The notes: generated by a model from the sequence alone, not told the origin. Numbered from the stretch's first letter, positions 22,960 to 33,489 are shown. The stretch is 64,000 nucleotides of DNA from Ascarosepion bandense (GCA_037127315.1 JBBBDQ010000346.1:6944501-7008500); one strand, 5' to 3'. Made by a program: numbers and translations.

Positions 22960-23475
22960 AGAAGAGTATTTAGAAGAGTACATATAAGTGTGCTTAGAAG
23001 GGTGCTTAGAAGGGTACATATAAGTGGACTTAGAAGGGTACATATATTTTTTTTTAATCATTTCACCCCGAGCAAGGCGAAAACGCCACTGATGTGCAGG
23101 GGTTACATAAATGTAAAAAGATTAATTAGAAAAGAGTGAGGAGTACAAACTAGTTAGAAAGGAACAATAGAAAGCTGAGAAAGCAGGTGCGATGACAGAT
23201 ACATAGGTGGAGAGAAAGGGAAGGTTATACAGGGGAGGGGAGAGAGCTAGAGTCCAGTGGTTAGTTGATGAGTATTGACTTTGCATTTAAATTTCTGGAG
23301 GTTGTAGCCGTCAGGAAAGCAAGAATACGGGAGTGAGTTCCACAGGCGGGAAGTGCGTATAAGTGGGCTTAGAAGGGTACATAGAAGTGTGCTTAGAAGA
23401 GTACTTTAGAAAGGTGCTTAGAAGTGTGCTTAGAAGGGTTCTTTGAGGTGTGCTGGGAAGGGTCTTTAAGCTGGT
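22960..23475. repeat. 'cttagaagggt' minisatellite interrupted by a LINE
   Basis: Irregular ~20-24-base units of the type 'gtgcttagaagggtacat' occur at 22960-23045 and again at 23355-23475, with the LINE fragment 23046-23355 inserted between. One unit also lies left of the mariner (21666-21684), so the mariner inserted into the same array. Confidence 0.7.
23046..23355 (-). mobile_element. Poly-A LINE 3' fragment
   Basis: Minus-strand copy. T run on the plus strand (23046-23055, element poly-A), then 'caccccgagcaaggcg', up to 'gagttccacaggcgggaagtg', which encodes the '...SRLWNS' C-terminus on the minus strand. It is truncated there. Confidence 0.75.
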
Positions 23476-23782
23476 GATTTTAGCGCTGATAGCAAAGTGA
23501 TGGATTTTTCTCTTTGTATCTAACGGCCGTTATTTATAACCTGTCTAAACCTGTTTAGCGCCCAATATCTGATATGCATGAGAATTCGCCCTTTACTTGC
23601 AACTGATTATTAGTTTTTGCGTTATTTATCTGACAGGGTTAGAAGACTCGTTCCAACAATAAACCATCGAACCGAAATATCGACCAAACAGATAATCAAC
23701 AAAAAAGACTTTCCGAGAGAATTCATAAAAACACTGAATGAAGTAAAACCATATGAAAATAGTTGAAAACTCTGTATCACCC

Positions 23783-23786
<4 letters not shown>

Positions 23787-23818
<32 letters not shown>
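23787..23818. repeat. (CA)n microsatellite
   Basis: Fifteen or so uninterrupted CA units; produces meaningless Cys/Val open frames. Confidence 0.9.
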
Positions 23819-23821
<3 letters not shown>

Positions 23822-23982
23822 CGCACACTCAAGCATACACACATACACAGAAAGATAGAAAATAAACAAATAAAAATACATTTTAATAAATAATAGGAAC
23901 GTCTACTTAGATACGAGTAACCAGTAAAATAACTTTTAATATAATGAAGATAGTTATGTATGTAAATATGCGGATATGTGGA

Positions 23983-24286
23983 TGTTCATTGTGGTGCAGT
24001 GGATATCGGCTCGGAACGAGAAATCAGGGAGCTGAGTTCGAATTCAGGTTGAATTACCCGCATTCACTTACGCGCAAATATCCTTGAGAAAGGTATTAAT
24101 CCGTCGCTTCCCTCCAGTTATAGGTTAAATTACAAGACAGATTGGGTTCTCTAGCCTTGGCTGGCAACCAGTCTATCGCAGAAAGTAACGGCAACCGACT
24201 ACGAGATAATCTTCTGCCCAGTCAGTCATGTCTCTTTCGGGAGAAGATCACCCAAGCGTGTATCACGTATGGCACTTAACTGACTG
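23983..24286 (+). mobile_element. tRNA-derived SINE (main family), first of a tandem pair
   Basis: Full architecture: head 'gtggtgcagtggatatcggc', B-box-like 'gagttcgaattc', body, 3' hairpin and 'cacttaactgactg' end at 24286. The motif gatatgtg lies just upstream (23973-23980), a variant of it follows the first SINE (24288-24295), and it recurs after the second (24586-24593). Confidence 0.85.
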
Positions 24287-24289
24287 TTA

Positions 24290-24592
24290 TATGTGGATAT
24301 CGGCTAAGAACAATAAATCGGAGAGCAGAGTTCGAATTCCAGTTGAATTCGTTGCATTCACTTACGCGCAAATACCCTTGGGAAAGGTATTAATCCGTCT
24401 CTTTTCCCATCAGCTATGGGTTAAATGGCATGGCAGATTGGTTTCTCTGGCTTTGTTTGGCAACCAGTCTTCAGTAGAAACTAATGGCAACCTACTGTGG
24501 GAAAATAACCTGCCCATTCAGTCGTGTCTCTTTCGAGACATGATCGCCTAAGCGTATATAATGTATTGTAATTAACTGAATGACTGATATGT
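24290..24592 (+). mobile_element. tRNA-derived SINE (main family), second of a tandem pair
   Basis: Direct repeat of the preceding SINE, about 75-85% similar by eye, with the first bases of the head missing. It ends 'aactgaatgactg'. Direct adjacency makes a SINE dimer. Confidence 0.8.
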
Positions 24593-24954
24593 GAGAGAGA
24601 CGAACTGGAAAAGATAGAATAAAGAGAAGGAGAGAGAAGTAGATTTAAAAAGAACTGAAAATGCTAAAGTAGGAATAGTGGGATGGGGAGACCCTTGCTG
24701 AGAGCGATACATACTTACACGCCAGTCACAAACAATTTATTCTCTGATATAAAATACAATGTCGCTTGGTATGTTTATCGATCACGCAGCCTGATTTCCC
24801 CTTCTTAGTAATTCGATATTCTACTGTTAACAAGAGACATTAATCAACACCAATAAACAATCGTGCATTATTACCATAACAACGAAATACTTCATTAGCT
24901 CGTATGGAAAATCAAGCTTTTTATGTATTGCTTTCGTATTTGGTTATACTTCTA

Positions 24955-25135
24955 AGATAAGGTAGTATTTACATTATTTTCATAGTTTGAACTGTTGAAC
25001 ATTTTTATTGCTATCTTTACGCCGTTTCGGCTGTTGTACGCTCCGGCCTTCTTCAGGTGCTAGGAATTTCGAACTGAACCCTTTATTTTGATCACTGGAG
25101 TATATCACTCTCATTCGATGTGCGATATATATTAT
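24955..25135 (-). mobile_element. SINE-like repeat, family B, partial
   Basis: Minus-strand copy with the tail ('ggtagtatttacatta'), the hammerhead-like core (25021-25056) and the start of the body. The tRNA-like head is missing. Confidence 0.55.
25021..25056 (-). ncRNA. Hammerhead-like core (CUGAAGA / GAAAC), relic
   Basis: Minus strand: CTGAAGA (25050-25056), stem-loop with GGC(C)/GCC, GAAA (25025-25028), then CGGC in place of CGTC. Stem III is therefore lost. Closely similar to the copy at 6112-6147. Confidence 0.35.
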
Positions 25136-25390
25136 TCTTATTCAGATGTAAATAGTGTACTGCTTTTTTCTTTTTTTTTTTTTTTGTGTTAGCATTTTCG
25201 GATATTTTTACTTTTAATAATGAAAAAAATAGAATTATTTATTAAGTGGGACAACATAGTTAATTGTACGTATAAAAAAGGCTAGATTACTGATGCAGAA
25301 AATATAACCAACACATTTACAGGATTAATTAATAATTACTCTCATTCTTTGAGCTTTATTTGTATATATCGTCTTTTCTTTTTTCATTTT

Positions 25391-25640
25391 AACGATCACC
25401 TAGGTTAAACAACGTCGGGCCTGGTCAGTACCTAGATGGGTAACCGCTTCGAAATATTAGATACTGTAATCTGAGATGTACGGATGGTGTAATGGATAAC
25501 AGCTCGAAACTGTTGACCTGAGAGCCGAGTTCCAATTCTAGTCTGGCTCATTACATTCACTTACATGCAACTACCCTTGGGAAAGGTATTAATCCACCCC
25601 TTCTTTCCCCAGATTAATTAGTAAGATCCGTATTACTAAA
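25391..25640 (+). mobile_element. 5S rRNA-tRNA chimeric SINE, 5' truncated
   Basis: The 3' two-thirds of a 5S rRNA sequence (25391-25470) contains 'acaacgtcgggcctgg' and 'agatgggtaaccgc'. It is followed at 25480 by a tRNA-like head ('ggatggtgtaatggataac', B-box-like 'gagttccaattc') and the SINE body 'cccttgggaaaggtattaat'. Same junction as at 6530-6811 and 60606-60904. Confidence 0.75.
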
Positions 25641-25849
25641 TCATTATCTTTATACAAAATTCTTACAATCTAAAAATATTTTCTTGTTTTAAATAACCTG
25701 CAGTGGGTTGATAAGCCATAGAAAGCGAATCAATTAATAAATGAAATACAGATTAGCTACACAGTCAGGTCTTTTAGATATGTTTACATTTTCTAGAATA
25801 TAAACGTTTAGAAACTACTATGGCCACAAAGTTAGGGATTAGTTTAGCT

Positions 25850-26085
25850 CATCCCTTATCTCCATGACTCACATCCTTTCCCCGACACCTTCTGTATCTT
25901 GTTCTTTTCCCTTTCCACTCTACTCTCATGCAGCTCTCTTCACACCAGTGTTTCCATCCTTCTTTTACCCATTCTACAACACCCCCTGTGGCCTGTTCCT
26001 CTTTCTCTTCACTCTCGTCTTATGTAACCCCCATATCACCATTGGTAATACTGCTTTGCTTGGGGTGAAGCAATTATAAAAAATA
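25850..26085 (+). mobile_element. Poly-A LINE 3' UTR fragment
   Basis: C/T-rich UTR ending 'tttgcttggggtgaagcaat' then an A-rich tail. The 71-codon open frame over it is UTR, not protein. Confidence 0.65.
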
Positions 26086-26139
26086 TAATTGGCAAGTCAG
26101 TGGAGCCAGTAAAACACAAGGTGTTAAATGTTGTGAAAG

Positions 26140-26720
26140 AATTAGTTTTTTTTAGTTTTGTTTAATGGCATATCAACCTCTGTGGGTTATTTAATGCCAA
26201 AAAGGTGGGGTTTTAAGGTACTTTTTTTAAATTTTCAGTTATAGTGAGAAGGTTGATTTAATCAGATATTGATGAAAAAAAAAATATTTTTATTTTTTTT
26301 GTATTTTGGAAAACTAAAGATACCTTCTAGATTTGTATTAAAAATGTACTGCTTGTAATAATTTTTGCCCTTCAAAAATGTATAATGGCAATAATTTTTT
26401 TCCTTCAAAAATGTATATTTTTTATAAAGTCTATTTTCATAAATATATTTCTATACAAGTCTATTTTTATACTTTCATAGTGTTTTGACGCCAGTTTTAG
26501 GGTTAACCATTTACCCATAGCTGAGACCCTAACAAATGCTACTACTCCGAGTCAGGGTGGGCCAGGGAACAACAGCAATTAAGAGGTGATTCCAAGCTCC
26601 TCACAACCTTCCAATCAGGAGCCTTGCTGCCGGATGCAGTTTACTATCGTATCCAGGGCCTAATAGAATTAGAAAACAGAAACATTATGAAAGGAATCGA
26701 GTACAACAGAATAGTAACCA
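26140..26720 (+). repeat. Dispersed repeat family N
   Basis: Marked by 'gttttgtttaatggcatatc', 'ggttatttaatgcc', 'tatttttatactttcatag' and 'gggaacaacagcaattaa'. Related pieces lie at 30405-30785 plus 31461-31720 (split) and, inverted, at 58735-59045. There is no coding signal; class unknown. Confidence 0.55.
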
Positions 26721-26724
26721 GGAA

Positions 26725-27490
26725 GACAGTAGATAACGATTGAAATTGCATTTAAATTTTTGAAGTTCAAAGCCAGTCAGTAAGTATGGAGCTGGAAGAG
26801 TGTTCCACCAGCGAGAAGTGCGTGAAAAGAAAGTGTTAGCGTAGAACTTACGGTTATATTGAGCCTACTGATGAAATTGGTGAGACCTCGTTGCCAATCA
26901 AGTACTGCGCTTAAATTCATGAAGTTTAGTCACCATAACGAAGAGCTCATCCGAACAATTACCATGAAATTATTTATAGAAATGGCACAGGGAAGCAACT
27001 TTACGCCGGTGTGAAAGGAACTGAAGTCGAGACGCCAGGTCAGGATTATTAATATTGCTGATTCTTTTTTTGATCTTATCAAGAATCTCTTTAAAAACTA
27101 GCAACATCACCGGACTATATCTTGCAGCAATATTCTAATCAAAAACGAATGGTAGACTTATAGATATTTAAGATAGATTCTGGATAGAAAAATTGTGTAA
27201 CATGACACAGTAAAGCAATGTTCTTAGCAGCTGACATAGCAATGGATTCAATGTAGTCGTTCCACTTAATGTCATCCGAGAAAGCGCATTGTGTCACTCT
27301 CTACTGGAGGTTGGCATCAGCCATACTGATGGAAGGCAGAAAGATGTTTTTTGGATCATTAATAGAGACATTATTTGTTTTAGAAGCGTTAGGCATTAGC
27401 AAGCCATTCCTTACCCCAGTCAACAACAGACTGTATGTCGTTTTTACTTTTTAGATCAGCCCTCAGTTTGACGATATCGAACTGATTAGA
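26725..27490 (-). mobile_element. Poly-A LINE, C-terminal half, decayed
   Basis: Minus-strand copy. It covers 'gtgttccaccagcgagaagtg' (C-terminus), 'atttatagaaatggca' (the Phe-Tyr-Lys region) and the 'gtcgttccacttaatgtcat' segment of the connection domain. Many stops in all frames. Confidence 0.6.
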
Positions 27491-27664
27491 GGTTTTAAAA
27501 TAGAAGGATAGAGAAATATGCTTTCTAAAAGCTAAACAAAGAATGAAGAAAGAAGAAAATTACTTTAGAAACAAAACATGGTATAATTACTTTAGAAACA
27601 AAACAAAACTGATATAAAATATAGAATATCACTCGATCTATATGAGAGTGAATTCTGAAAAACT

Positions 27665-28035
27665 TCTTTCCAGATGAAGTGGACACTTGAGGCATTAGAG
27701 ATGTTGTTCTACGTCTTAAGAGTACCATGGATAGGAAATGTGTGCAATGATGAGGTTTTCAGGAAATGAAAGCAAAATTGACATTTTTTATTTGGAATCA
27801 GAAAGAGATAGTTGAAATTTACACAACATAATGAGGAAAGAACGTTTGGAGAAATTAACACTCACAGGATAAACAACATACTTAGCTTTTCTAAATGGAT
27901 GTCTGAACATAGACTGAGAAGGATGGTATGGAAGCAAACATTGCTTCGGGCTACAAATGATGAGAATTTGCATTCAGCCATGATCACCAATGACCTGGAG
28001 GGACACAGCGCAAGAACGAATTTACTGAAGAGAGT
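27665..28035 (+). mobile_element. RTE-like LINE C-terminal fragment
   Basis: Plus strand, split over two frames with stops: 'PWIGNVCNDEVFRK', then 'FTQHNEERTFGEI', 'LSFSKWMSEHRLRRM', 'WKQTLLRATNDENLHSAMIT' and 'DLEGHS'. This is the RTE-like C-terminus also seen at 4600-5180. Confidence 0.65.
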
Positions 28036-28231
28036 GTTAATGAATACGAGATATTGTTTGCAATTTGATCTGCATTTATGTTTGTTTGCAACATGACGAG
28101 CAACCCTCTAGTTGCGTACTAAAATCTTTCTCTATTTTTTAATAGAGAAAGATTTTTAGAGTTATTAGAAAAATGTCTAATCAAAAAAAGCTATTACAAG
28201 ATAAAGTTCACTTAGCATTGTTACCAATTTT

Positions 28232-28560
28232 TTTTAATAATCATGTGGCCCCAAGCAAGGCATTTTACTGCCACTGTTGTGCAGGGGGTTACATAGGAGG
28301 AATATTATGAGAAAGAGTGACAGCTTGCAGGGGATGTCAGGAAGAGAGTATGAGAAGGAAGAAAATAATGATGAGAGTGGGGTGGACGGAGAAAAAAGCA
28401 TGAGAGAAAGGATGTAAGTTAGTGAGACAGGAGATGACTATTGACTTTACATTTAAATTCTTGGAGATTATAGCTGTCAGGAAAGCAAATATGTGGAAGG
28501 GACTTCCACAGGAGGAAAGTGTGAGAAAAGAAGCTGATGGAGTAGAATTTGCGTTTACAA
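28232..28560 (-). mobile_element. Poly-A LINE 3' fragment
   Basis: Minus-strand copy: 'ccccaagcaaggcattttac', 'gcagggggttacatagg', a 'gggacttccacaggaggaaag' C-terminus, truncated at about 28560. Confidence 0.7.
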
Positions 28561-28741
28561 TTTATCGGTTACATTAAAGTAAAAATTTCAGAGTGTATTC
28601 GTATTTATTTATGCAAATACACCCTGAATTTTTTTTTTTTTTTTTTACTATCACTGATTAGTTCATACCAATTTCATTTTTCAAAAATTAACACGCATAG
28701 TAAAATCTGATATAGTGTATTTCCGTTTATGTTATGGGGTT

Positions 28742-29025
28742 GTTGTGGCAAAATCTTCACCGCCAGGTTGTTGTGGCCTGGTTGGGTCAGAAAGTAATAC
28801 ACGGAAAAGCAGAAGGTAGGTTTAAACAGTGTATTAGAATAACATAACAATATATATAATAATAAGTATTAGTAATCAACAAATACAGAAATATAAGTCT
28901 GAAGTGTATTGTTACGCTGCGTCTTGACTGTCGCTAGACTGCGTCACAGCTGCGTCCCAGATATCACACATGTAACATTATATTGACGGAGGAAGAGTCC
29001 ATTCCTATAGATAGGGCACCATTAC
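28742..29025. repeat. LTR-like repeat, family A
   Basis: Starts tgttgtgg and ends caccattaca. Shares 'acacggaa', 'cagtgtattagaataac', 'gttacgctgc' and 'gaagagtcc' with 39299-39721. TG...CA ends and length of ~285 bp suit a solo LTR. Orientation and target duplication are unresolved. Confidence 0.45.
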
Positions 29026-29129
29026 AGTTTAGTCATTACAAGATTAGTATTCATAAAAACAAAATAAAAAAAAACACAACACTACACAAAACAAGTACAT
29101 GTTATTTTCATCGAAATGTGAGTATAGGT

Positions 29130-29315
29130 CAATGAATTTCGGCTCGGGAGGAGATATCGGAAGGCTGAGTTTGAATTCCATTCAAGTTCGTTACATTCAC
29201 TTACGCACAAATAACCTTGGAAAAAGTATGAATTCACCTCTTCTCTCCCACTCCAATTTATGGGTTAAATAAAAGGAGAAACTTGGTTCTATAGACTTAA
29301 TTGGTAACCATTCCA
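29130..29315 (+). mobile_element. tRNA-derived SINE (main family), 5' half
   Basis: Head ('atttcggctcggg', B-box-like 'gagtttgaattcc') and body to 'ggttctatagactt', cut inside the 'accattcc' segment. Confidence 0.65.
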
Positions 29316-29694
29316 GAGATGGTGACTCGATAAGATCACCAATCTCCCGGCAAGTTTTGGCGACACTCGTAGCATGCATCGGTCCATGAAAACGCGCAAT
29401 GGGACTGAAATTCTTCAGGCATGTGATTTACGCATTCTGCCGCTGGCGGAGAAAGAGTTTACTCAACCGACCATATGACTGACATAAAACTTCCATTAAT
29501 AGAACCTCTTCTGAAACTCTTTCGATATTACGGGAATCGCATAACGCGGTCGATTAAATCAAAAGAAACCAATTAAATTCGGATATTTTTACCTGAGGTG
29601 AACTATCTAATCGAAGTGGAAAACCGATTCGACTTCTGTAAGAAGCAAGAGAAATCAAACTTACTCAATGTTAACGTATCTTTTTAACGTAGCT

Positions 29695-30400
29695 ATCCTT
29701 CTTTTACGTCACGTTTCCATTCAGAACGTGGCTGATCACGACTCTCTACAACTTCCTTTTAAATCATACTAAGATTCGTCTCTTTGCTATATCTCCTAAA
29801 CTCTGTTCAGCCAACTATGTACACAAGATCTTTAGGTTGGCTATTCGCAGATTTCTTTTCTCCCTCTACACTTCCATGTCGTGTGTGTGTTAAATTTTCT
29901 AAGCCTTCTTTCCTCGTTATGTAGCCTAGAAATTTCAACTGCCCCTTTTTGATTCGAAGTAGAATTGTCCTTTTACTATCTATTTTTCTTAAAACTTTTC
30001 ATTACTGTCATGTTTTGCTCATAGTATTCTCAGCATCCTTCTGTAGAACCACATTTCTGTTGCCTCCATCTTTTCTTCATCTGTGAGGAAGCTGCCCGGT
30101 ATTGACTGCTATACTGGTAGATTTATATTACATAACCGTTCAACACTTTTTTCTTTGCTTCTAATGGATTTTTCCTATTCTTTAATAATCTACTTAGTTT
30201 TTGGAAGGCATCTTTTTCTATTTCAGCGCGTCTTCGGTTTTTGGTGCTGCCAATTCGTTTTTAGCATCGTGTTCCTTTTGCTAAGAACCGTACATTCATG
30301 TCTTCTTAAAATAGATTTTTGGGGTTTTTTTTTCTCCTTTTCCTTATCTTGAATTTTCTCTATTTTTTCGTTCGGTGTCTATTATCATTACTGTGTCATC
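29695..30400 (-). mobile_element. RTE-like LINE 3' fragment, decayed
   Basis: Minus-strand copy. Family segments are in order: 'ggctgatcacgactctctac', 'ttctaagccttctttcctc', 'tctgtagaaccacatttctg', 'tactgtgtcatctgct'. It is cut at about 30400, where family N begins. No open frame. Confidence 0.6.
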
Positions 30401-30789
30401 TGCTTTTTGTTTTGTTTGTTTAATGGCATATCAACTCCTCATGGGTCATTTAATACCGAAATGTAATTTTATTAGGAGCGTTGAAGTAATAAAAATATGA
30501 TATATATCATTCTGCTCTCACAATTGAATACATGGTAGATAAAGCTCAGCTATTTTTTTTTATTTTTTTTTTATACAAGCGTGTATGGACATAATTACAA
30601 GAGGCGGTGATAGCTGTGTTTTCTGTTGTAGTTTTGTTGAAGTTATATTTTAGAATACAGTTTCATTTCTTTCAGAAATTATCGGATAATATATGAATTA
30701 ATGTCAGGTTTATGGCTTCAAGTAATATATCAATATATTTTGAAAGCAATTGTATGTCTTCAACGACAGATAAAACGTATTGTTTAGCT

Positions 30790-31460
30790 CTTCCTGGTGC
30801 CCTCTCTCTACGAATTAACTCGAGCCATTAGACTATCACCACCTTTTTACAGTTAAAACAGTCAACTGTAACTGCCACTTCTACTCGAACAGCTTTTCTC
30901 ACACTTCCCGCCTGTGGAACTCCCTTCTGTATAATTGCTTCCCTGGTAGCTACAATCTCCAGAAATTTATATGTATTATGGTGAAACACACCTATTCCTC
31001 AGATAATGAACTATCCCTCCTATATTAATAATCGTTAATAGGAAGTTAACTGGAGAAGTTCTTGGGAAGTTCATAGGAGTTCTTAGAAGTTCTAAATAGT
31101 TATTTAGAGTTCTATTGGAGTTCAGTAGAACTATTAGTTAGTTCCATTTTGGACGTAGACTAAGGCAGTTGATATTAGTCGGTAGTTAGCCGAATACTAA
31201 GGAGTCAGCTTACAGTGGAAGATTACCAATTTCATAACATTTTGGGTGCGTTAAGTCGATTAGAAACCGACATAGCACGATTATAACCTCCACAACAATG
31301 TGCAAAGTCAATTGCCATTTTTTATCCGCTTGATTCCCATTTTTTTGCTATCCTTTCTTCGAAGCCATTGTATCTTGCTCCTCTTTCTTTTCGCTCTCCT
31401 ATCATGTGACCCCCTGTGCACCGGTGGCAATACTTCCTTGCTTGGGGTGAAACGATTATA
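30790..31460 (+). mobile_element. Poly-A LINE 3' end carrying an LTR insertion
   Basis: Plus-strand C-terminus ('cacttcccgcctgtggaactc', 'ctacaatctccagaaattta'), interrupted at 30972-31297. It resumes with 'caaagtcaattgcc' and ends in 'cttgcttggggtgaaacgat' plus an A-rich tail. Confidence 0.7.
30972..31297 (-). repeat. LTR-like repeat, family X
   Basis: About 326 bp, minus orientation (tgttgtgg at 31290-31297 read on the minus strand). It cleanly interrupts LINE sequence. Inverted copy of 38444-38762 and relative of 36995-37225. It shares the tgttgtgg end with family A. Confidence 0.55.
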
Positions 31461-32024
31461 AAAAAATGAATTGTTGGTAATTTTTTATATAAAAATGTAT
31501 TGCTGGTATTTTAATTATAAAAATGAATTTTTATACTTTCATAGTATTTTTTGTGGGGGGGGTCACTGTTTTTCCATAGCCGGGACCCTAACAGATGCTA
31601 TCTACATAGATCGGGTGGACCTGGGAACAACAGCAATTAAAAGGTGGTTCCACGCTCTTCAAGGCCTCTAATTTCCTTACTGTCGGGTGTAGTTTAACGT
31701 CATACACATGACTTGTGACATTTGCGTATTGTATATTGTTAACATTGAACACACCAATAACACTGTGTAACATGATTTCTGTCTCTGGTGAGCAACAATT
31801 ATTTACTATTTGATTACGCCTAAAAGTTTGACGAATGGCTATCATTACCTTCAAGCTTTGCTTTGTGACTAGGATAATAATATTTCTGAAATTTACGTAT
31901 TCCCATTGAGAAAAATGGTGCATGTGAACATACTCATTCATGCAAAGTAAGAACAAAACGACATATGATTCAAAAGTAGCATTTATTTATTCTGAGATTA
32001 CACAAGAGAGACCACAGAATGTTT

Positions 32025-32440
32025 CGCTATTTACGCTTCTCTTGTAAATTGCTTTCACGAATCAGTCCCGTCATGCTTTCGTTATACGATGTTTTGGATG
32101 CGCGTTCAAAGTCCAGTATATCCTGGTAGAAGCGGTCGCTTCCTCATCTATGTACGCCCCCGTGTTCTCCTTGGATTTGCCAAGATGGGCATCAAAGATA
32201 CGGTCTTTGAAGGACATCATGCAGCATATTTTCAGTATTTCTTTAACAGGGTCTCAAAAAGCTCCATATAGTATTTGGCCTTGCGATTCCCTAAGAATTC
32301 CCGAACCACGGCAACAAAGCTCTTTTACGCTGCTTTCTCCGTTATTGTGATATTCTTGAGGAATTCCTTGCAATTTATAATCTTCTTTATTTGTGTTCCG
32401 ACGAAGACACGGTTTTGGCTATTTCCGCAAACAGCTTAGG
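32025..32440 (-). pseudogene. Decayed transposon-linked protein, C-terminal part
   Basis: Minus-strand frames with shifts spell a C-terminus I recognise from a highly repeated, unnamed protein family of arthropods and other invertebrates: 'FVGTQIKKIINCKEFLKN', 'KSFVAVVREFLGNRKA', then in another frame 'GSDRFYQDILDFER' and 'SYNESMTGLIRESNLQ'. In that family the core motif reads GERFHQDI...ERRYQG. Here Gly-Glu and His are changed and there are stops, so the copy is dead. Its function in transposition is not known to me; its high copy number suggests a transposon origin. Confidence 0.5.
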
Positions 32441-32609
32441 GAAGAATTTTTAAAAGTACTTCAATGCTGCAGACTCCCTTATCTAGTTAAGGGACACAGG
32501 TCCGAGTCCTGGAGGAGAGTACATATTTATCTTTAAAAGGATTTCTGAAATATTCAGACCTGAAATCTGTCGGATTAATAAATAAAAACCCATCCCATTC
32601 TCATACAAA

Positions 32610-32905
32610 CAGTTAACACATCTGCCATTTATGCATTACTGTTCAGTAATGAATTGAGTTCTCCCGGTGGCTGGCATATGTATACACCACATATATGACA
32701 CGCTAAAATTTCCTCCTCTCATTCCATACGTCGATGGCTTAGAGAGTAAGAACTCCGACTGACTTGGTGTCAGTTGGAGTGCCTACTCCCTAAGTCATCA
32801 GTCGGGTTTTGATCCCGGCTGGAAGTAAATGGATGTCTAACCATACTATGAGCACGATACAACGAAACAGGCTTGTATGCGGATGACATATATATATATA
32901 TATAA
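32610..32905 (+). mobile_element. Hammerhead-bearing tRNA-like SINE, copy 2
   Basis: Plus strand. Leader with 'gcattactgttcag' and 'tatacacca' matches 47695-47790. The tRNA-like head at 32730-32822 has A-box-like 'tggcttagagagtaaga' and B-box-like 'gggttttgatcccgg'. The ribozyme-like tail at 32841-32882 is followed by a TA microsatellite. Same family as 41255-41530 and 47695-47972. Confidence 0.65.
32841..32882 (+). ncRNA. Hammerhead ribozyme, type I, eroded copy
   Basis: CCATA (stem I 5'), CTATGA (core CUGAUGA with one G lost), GCACGATACAAC (stem II, weakened), GAAA, then ACAGG/CTTGT (stem III), A at the cleavage site, and TGCGG (stem I 3'). Stem III is fully paired with one G-U, while the core deletion should abolish cleavage. 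Confidence 0.5.
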
Positions 32906-33015
32906 TATATATATATATGGAAGAAAATGGCAAACCCGACGTAAAGATGGAAAGGATAGTCCAAAATATTTTATCCAATAAGTATAAATGATTAATTAGA
33001 TAAAAATAGAGAGCT

Positions 33016-33047
33016 CGTTTGGTTTTTTAGTTTTCTTCACAATACTT

Positions 33048-33105
<58 letters not shown>

Positions 33106-33136
33106 AAGTATTGTGAAGAAAACTAAAAACCAAACG
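33016..33136. repeat. Palindrome with (TA)n centre
   Basis: Arms of 36-37 bases ('ttagttttcttcacaatact' on the left) at 33016-33052 and 33101-33136, near-perfect complements, separated by a pure (TA)n run. Confidence 0.85.
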
Positions 33137-33373
33137 TGACATAAACGTGATTATATATAATTATACTCGTCTCGGAAAACTTCCTCAAAAACTTTCGAAC
33201 GAAGGAAAAAAATGTTTTTTAAAAAAATGAAAAAAAAATGAGCAGAGTACGTGAAAGTCTGTCAAAAGTGTTCGGGCAGAAATCACCACAAAGCCCAAAG
33301 AAAAAAGAAAAGACCCGACATGAGTAACCCACTAACAGAAAGCGCTCAATACAAAAGTAGAGCGAACATAATA

Positions 33374-33489
33374 GAACCTAATGAGCCAGATGAACCTACC
33401 TAGATTTCTCCTAAGCGAATCGTCAGCCAGCTTTCCCTGACGATCCGTTTAGGAGAAACCTAGGTAGATTCGTCTGGCTCATTAGTTTC
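33374..33489. repeat. Long hairpin, 52-base arms and 12-base loop
   Basis: Left arm 33374-33425 and right arm 33438-33489 are complementary at 46 of 52 positions by eye, and five of the six differences are transitions. No TA centre. The copy is isolated in this window. It could be a foldback element or a precursor-microRNA-like hairpin. Confidence 0.7.

Larger units (their letters stand above)
30405..31720 (+). repeat. Family N repeat split by a LINE
   Basis: Left piece 30405-30785 ('gtttaatggcatatcaactc') and right piece 31461-31720 ('tttttatactttcatagtat', 'gggaacaacagcaattaaaa') match consecutive parts of the copy at 26140-26720. The poly-A LINE 30790-31460 lies between them. Confidence 0.5.
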
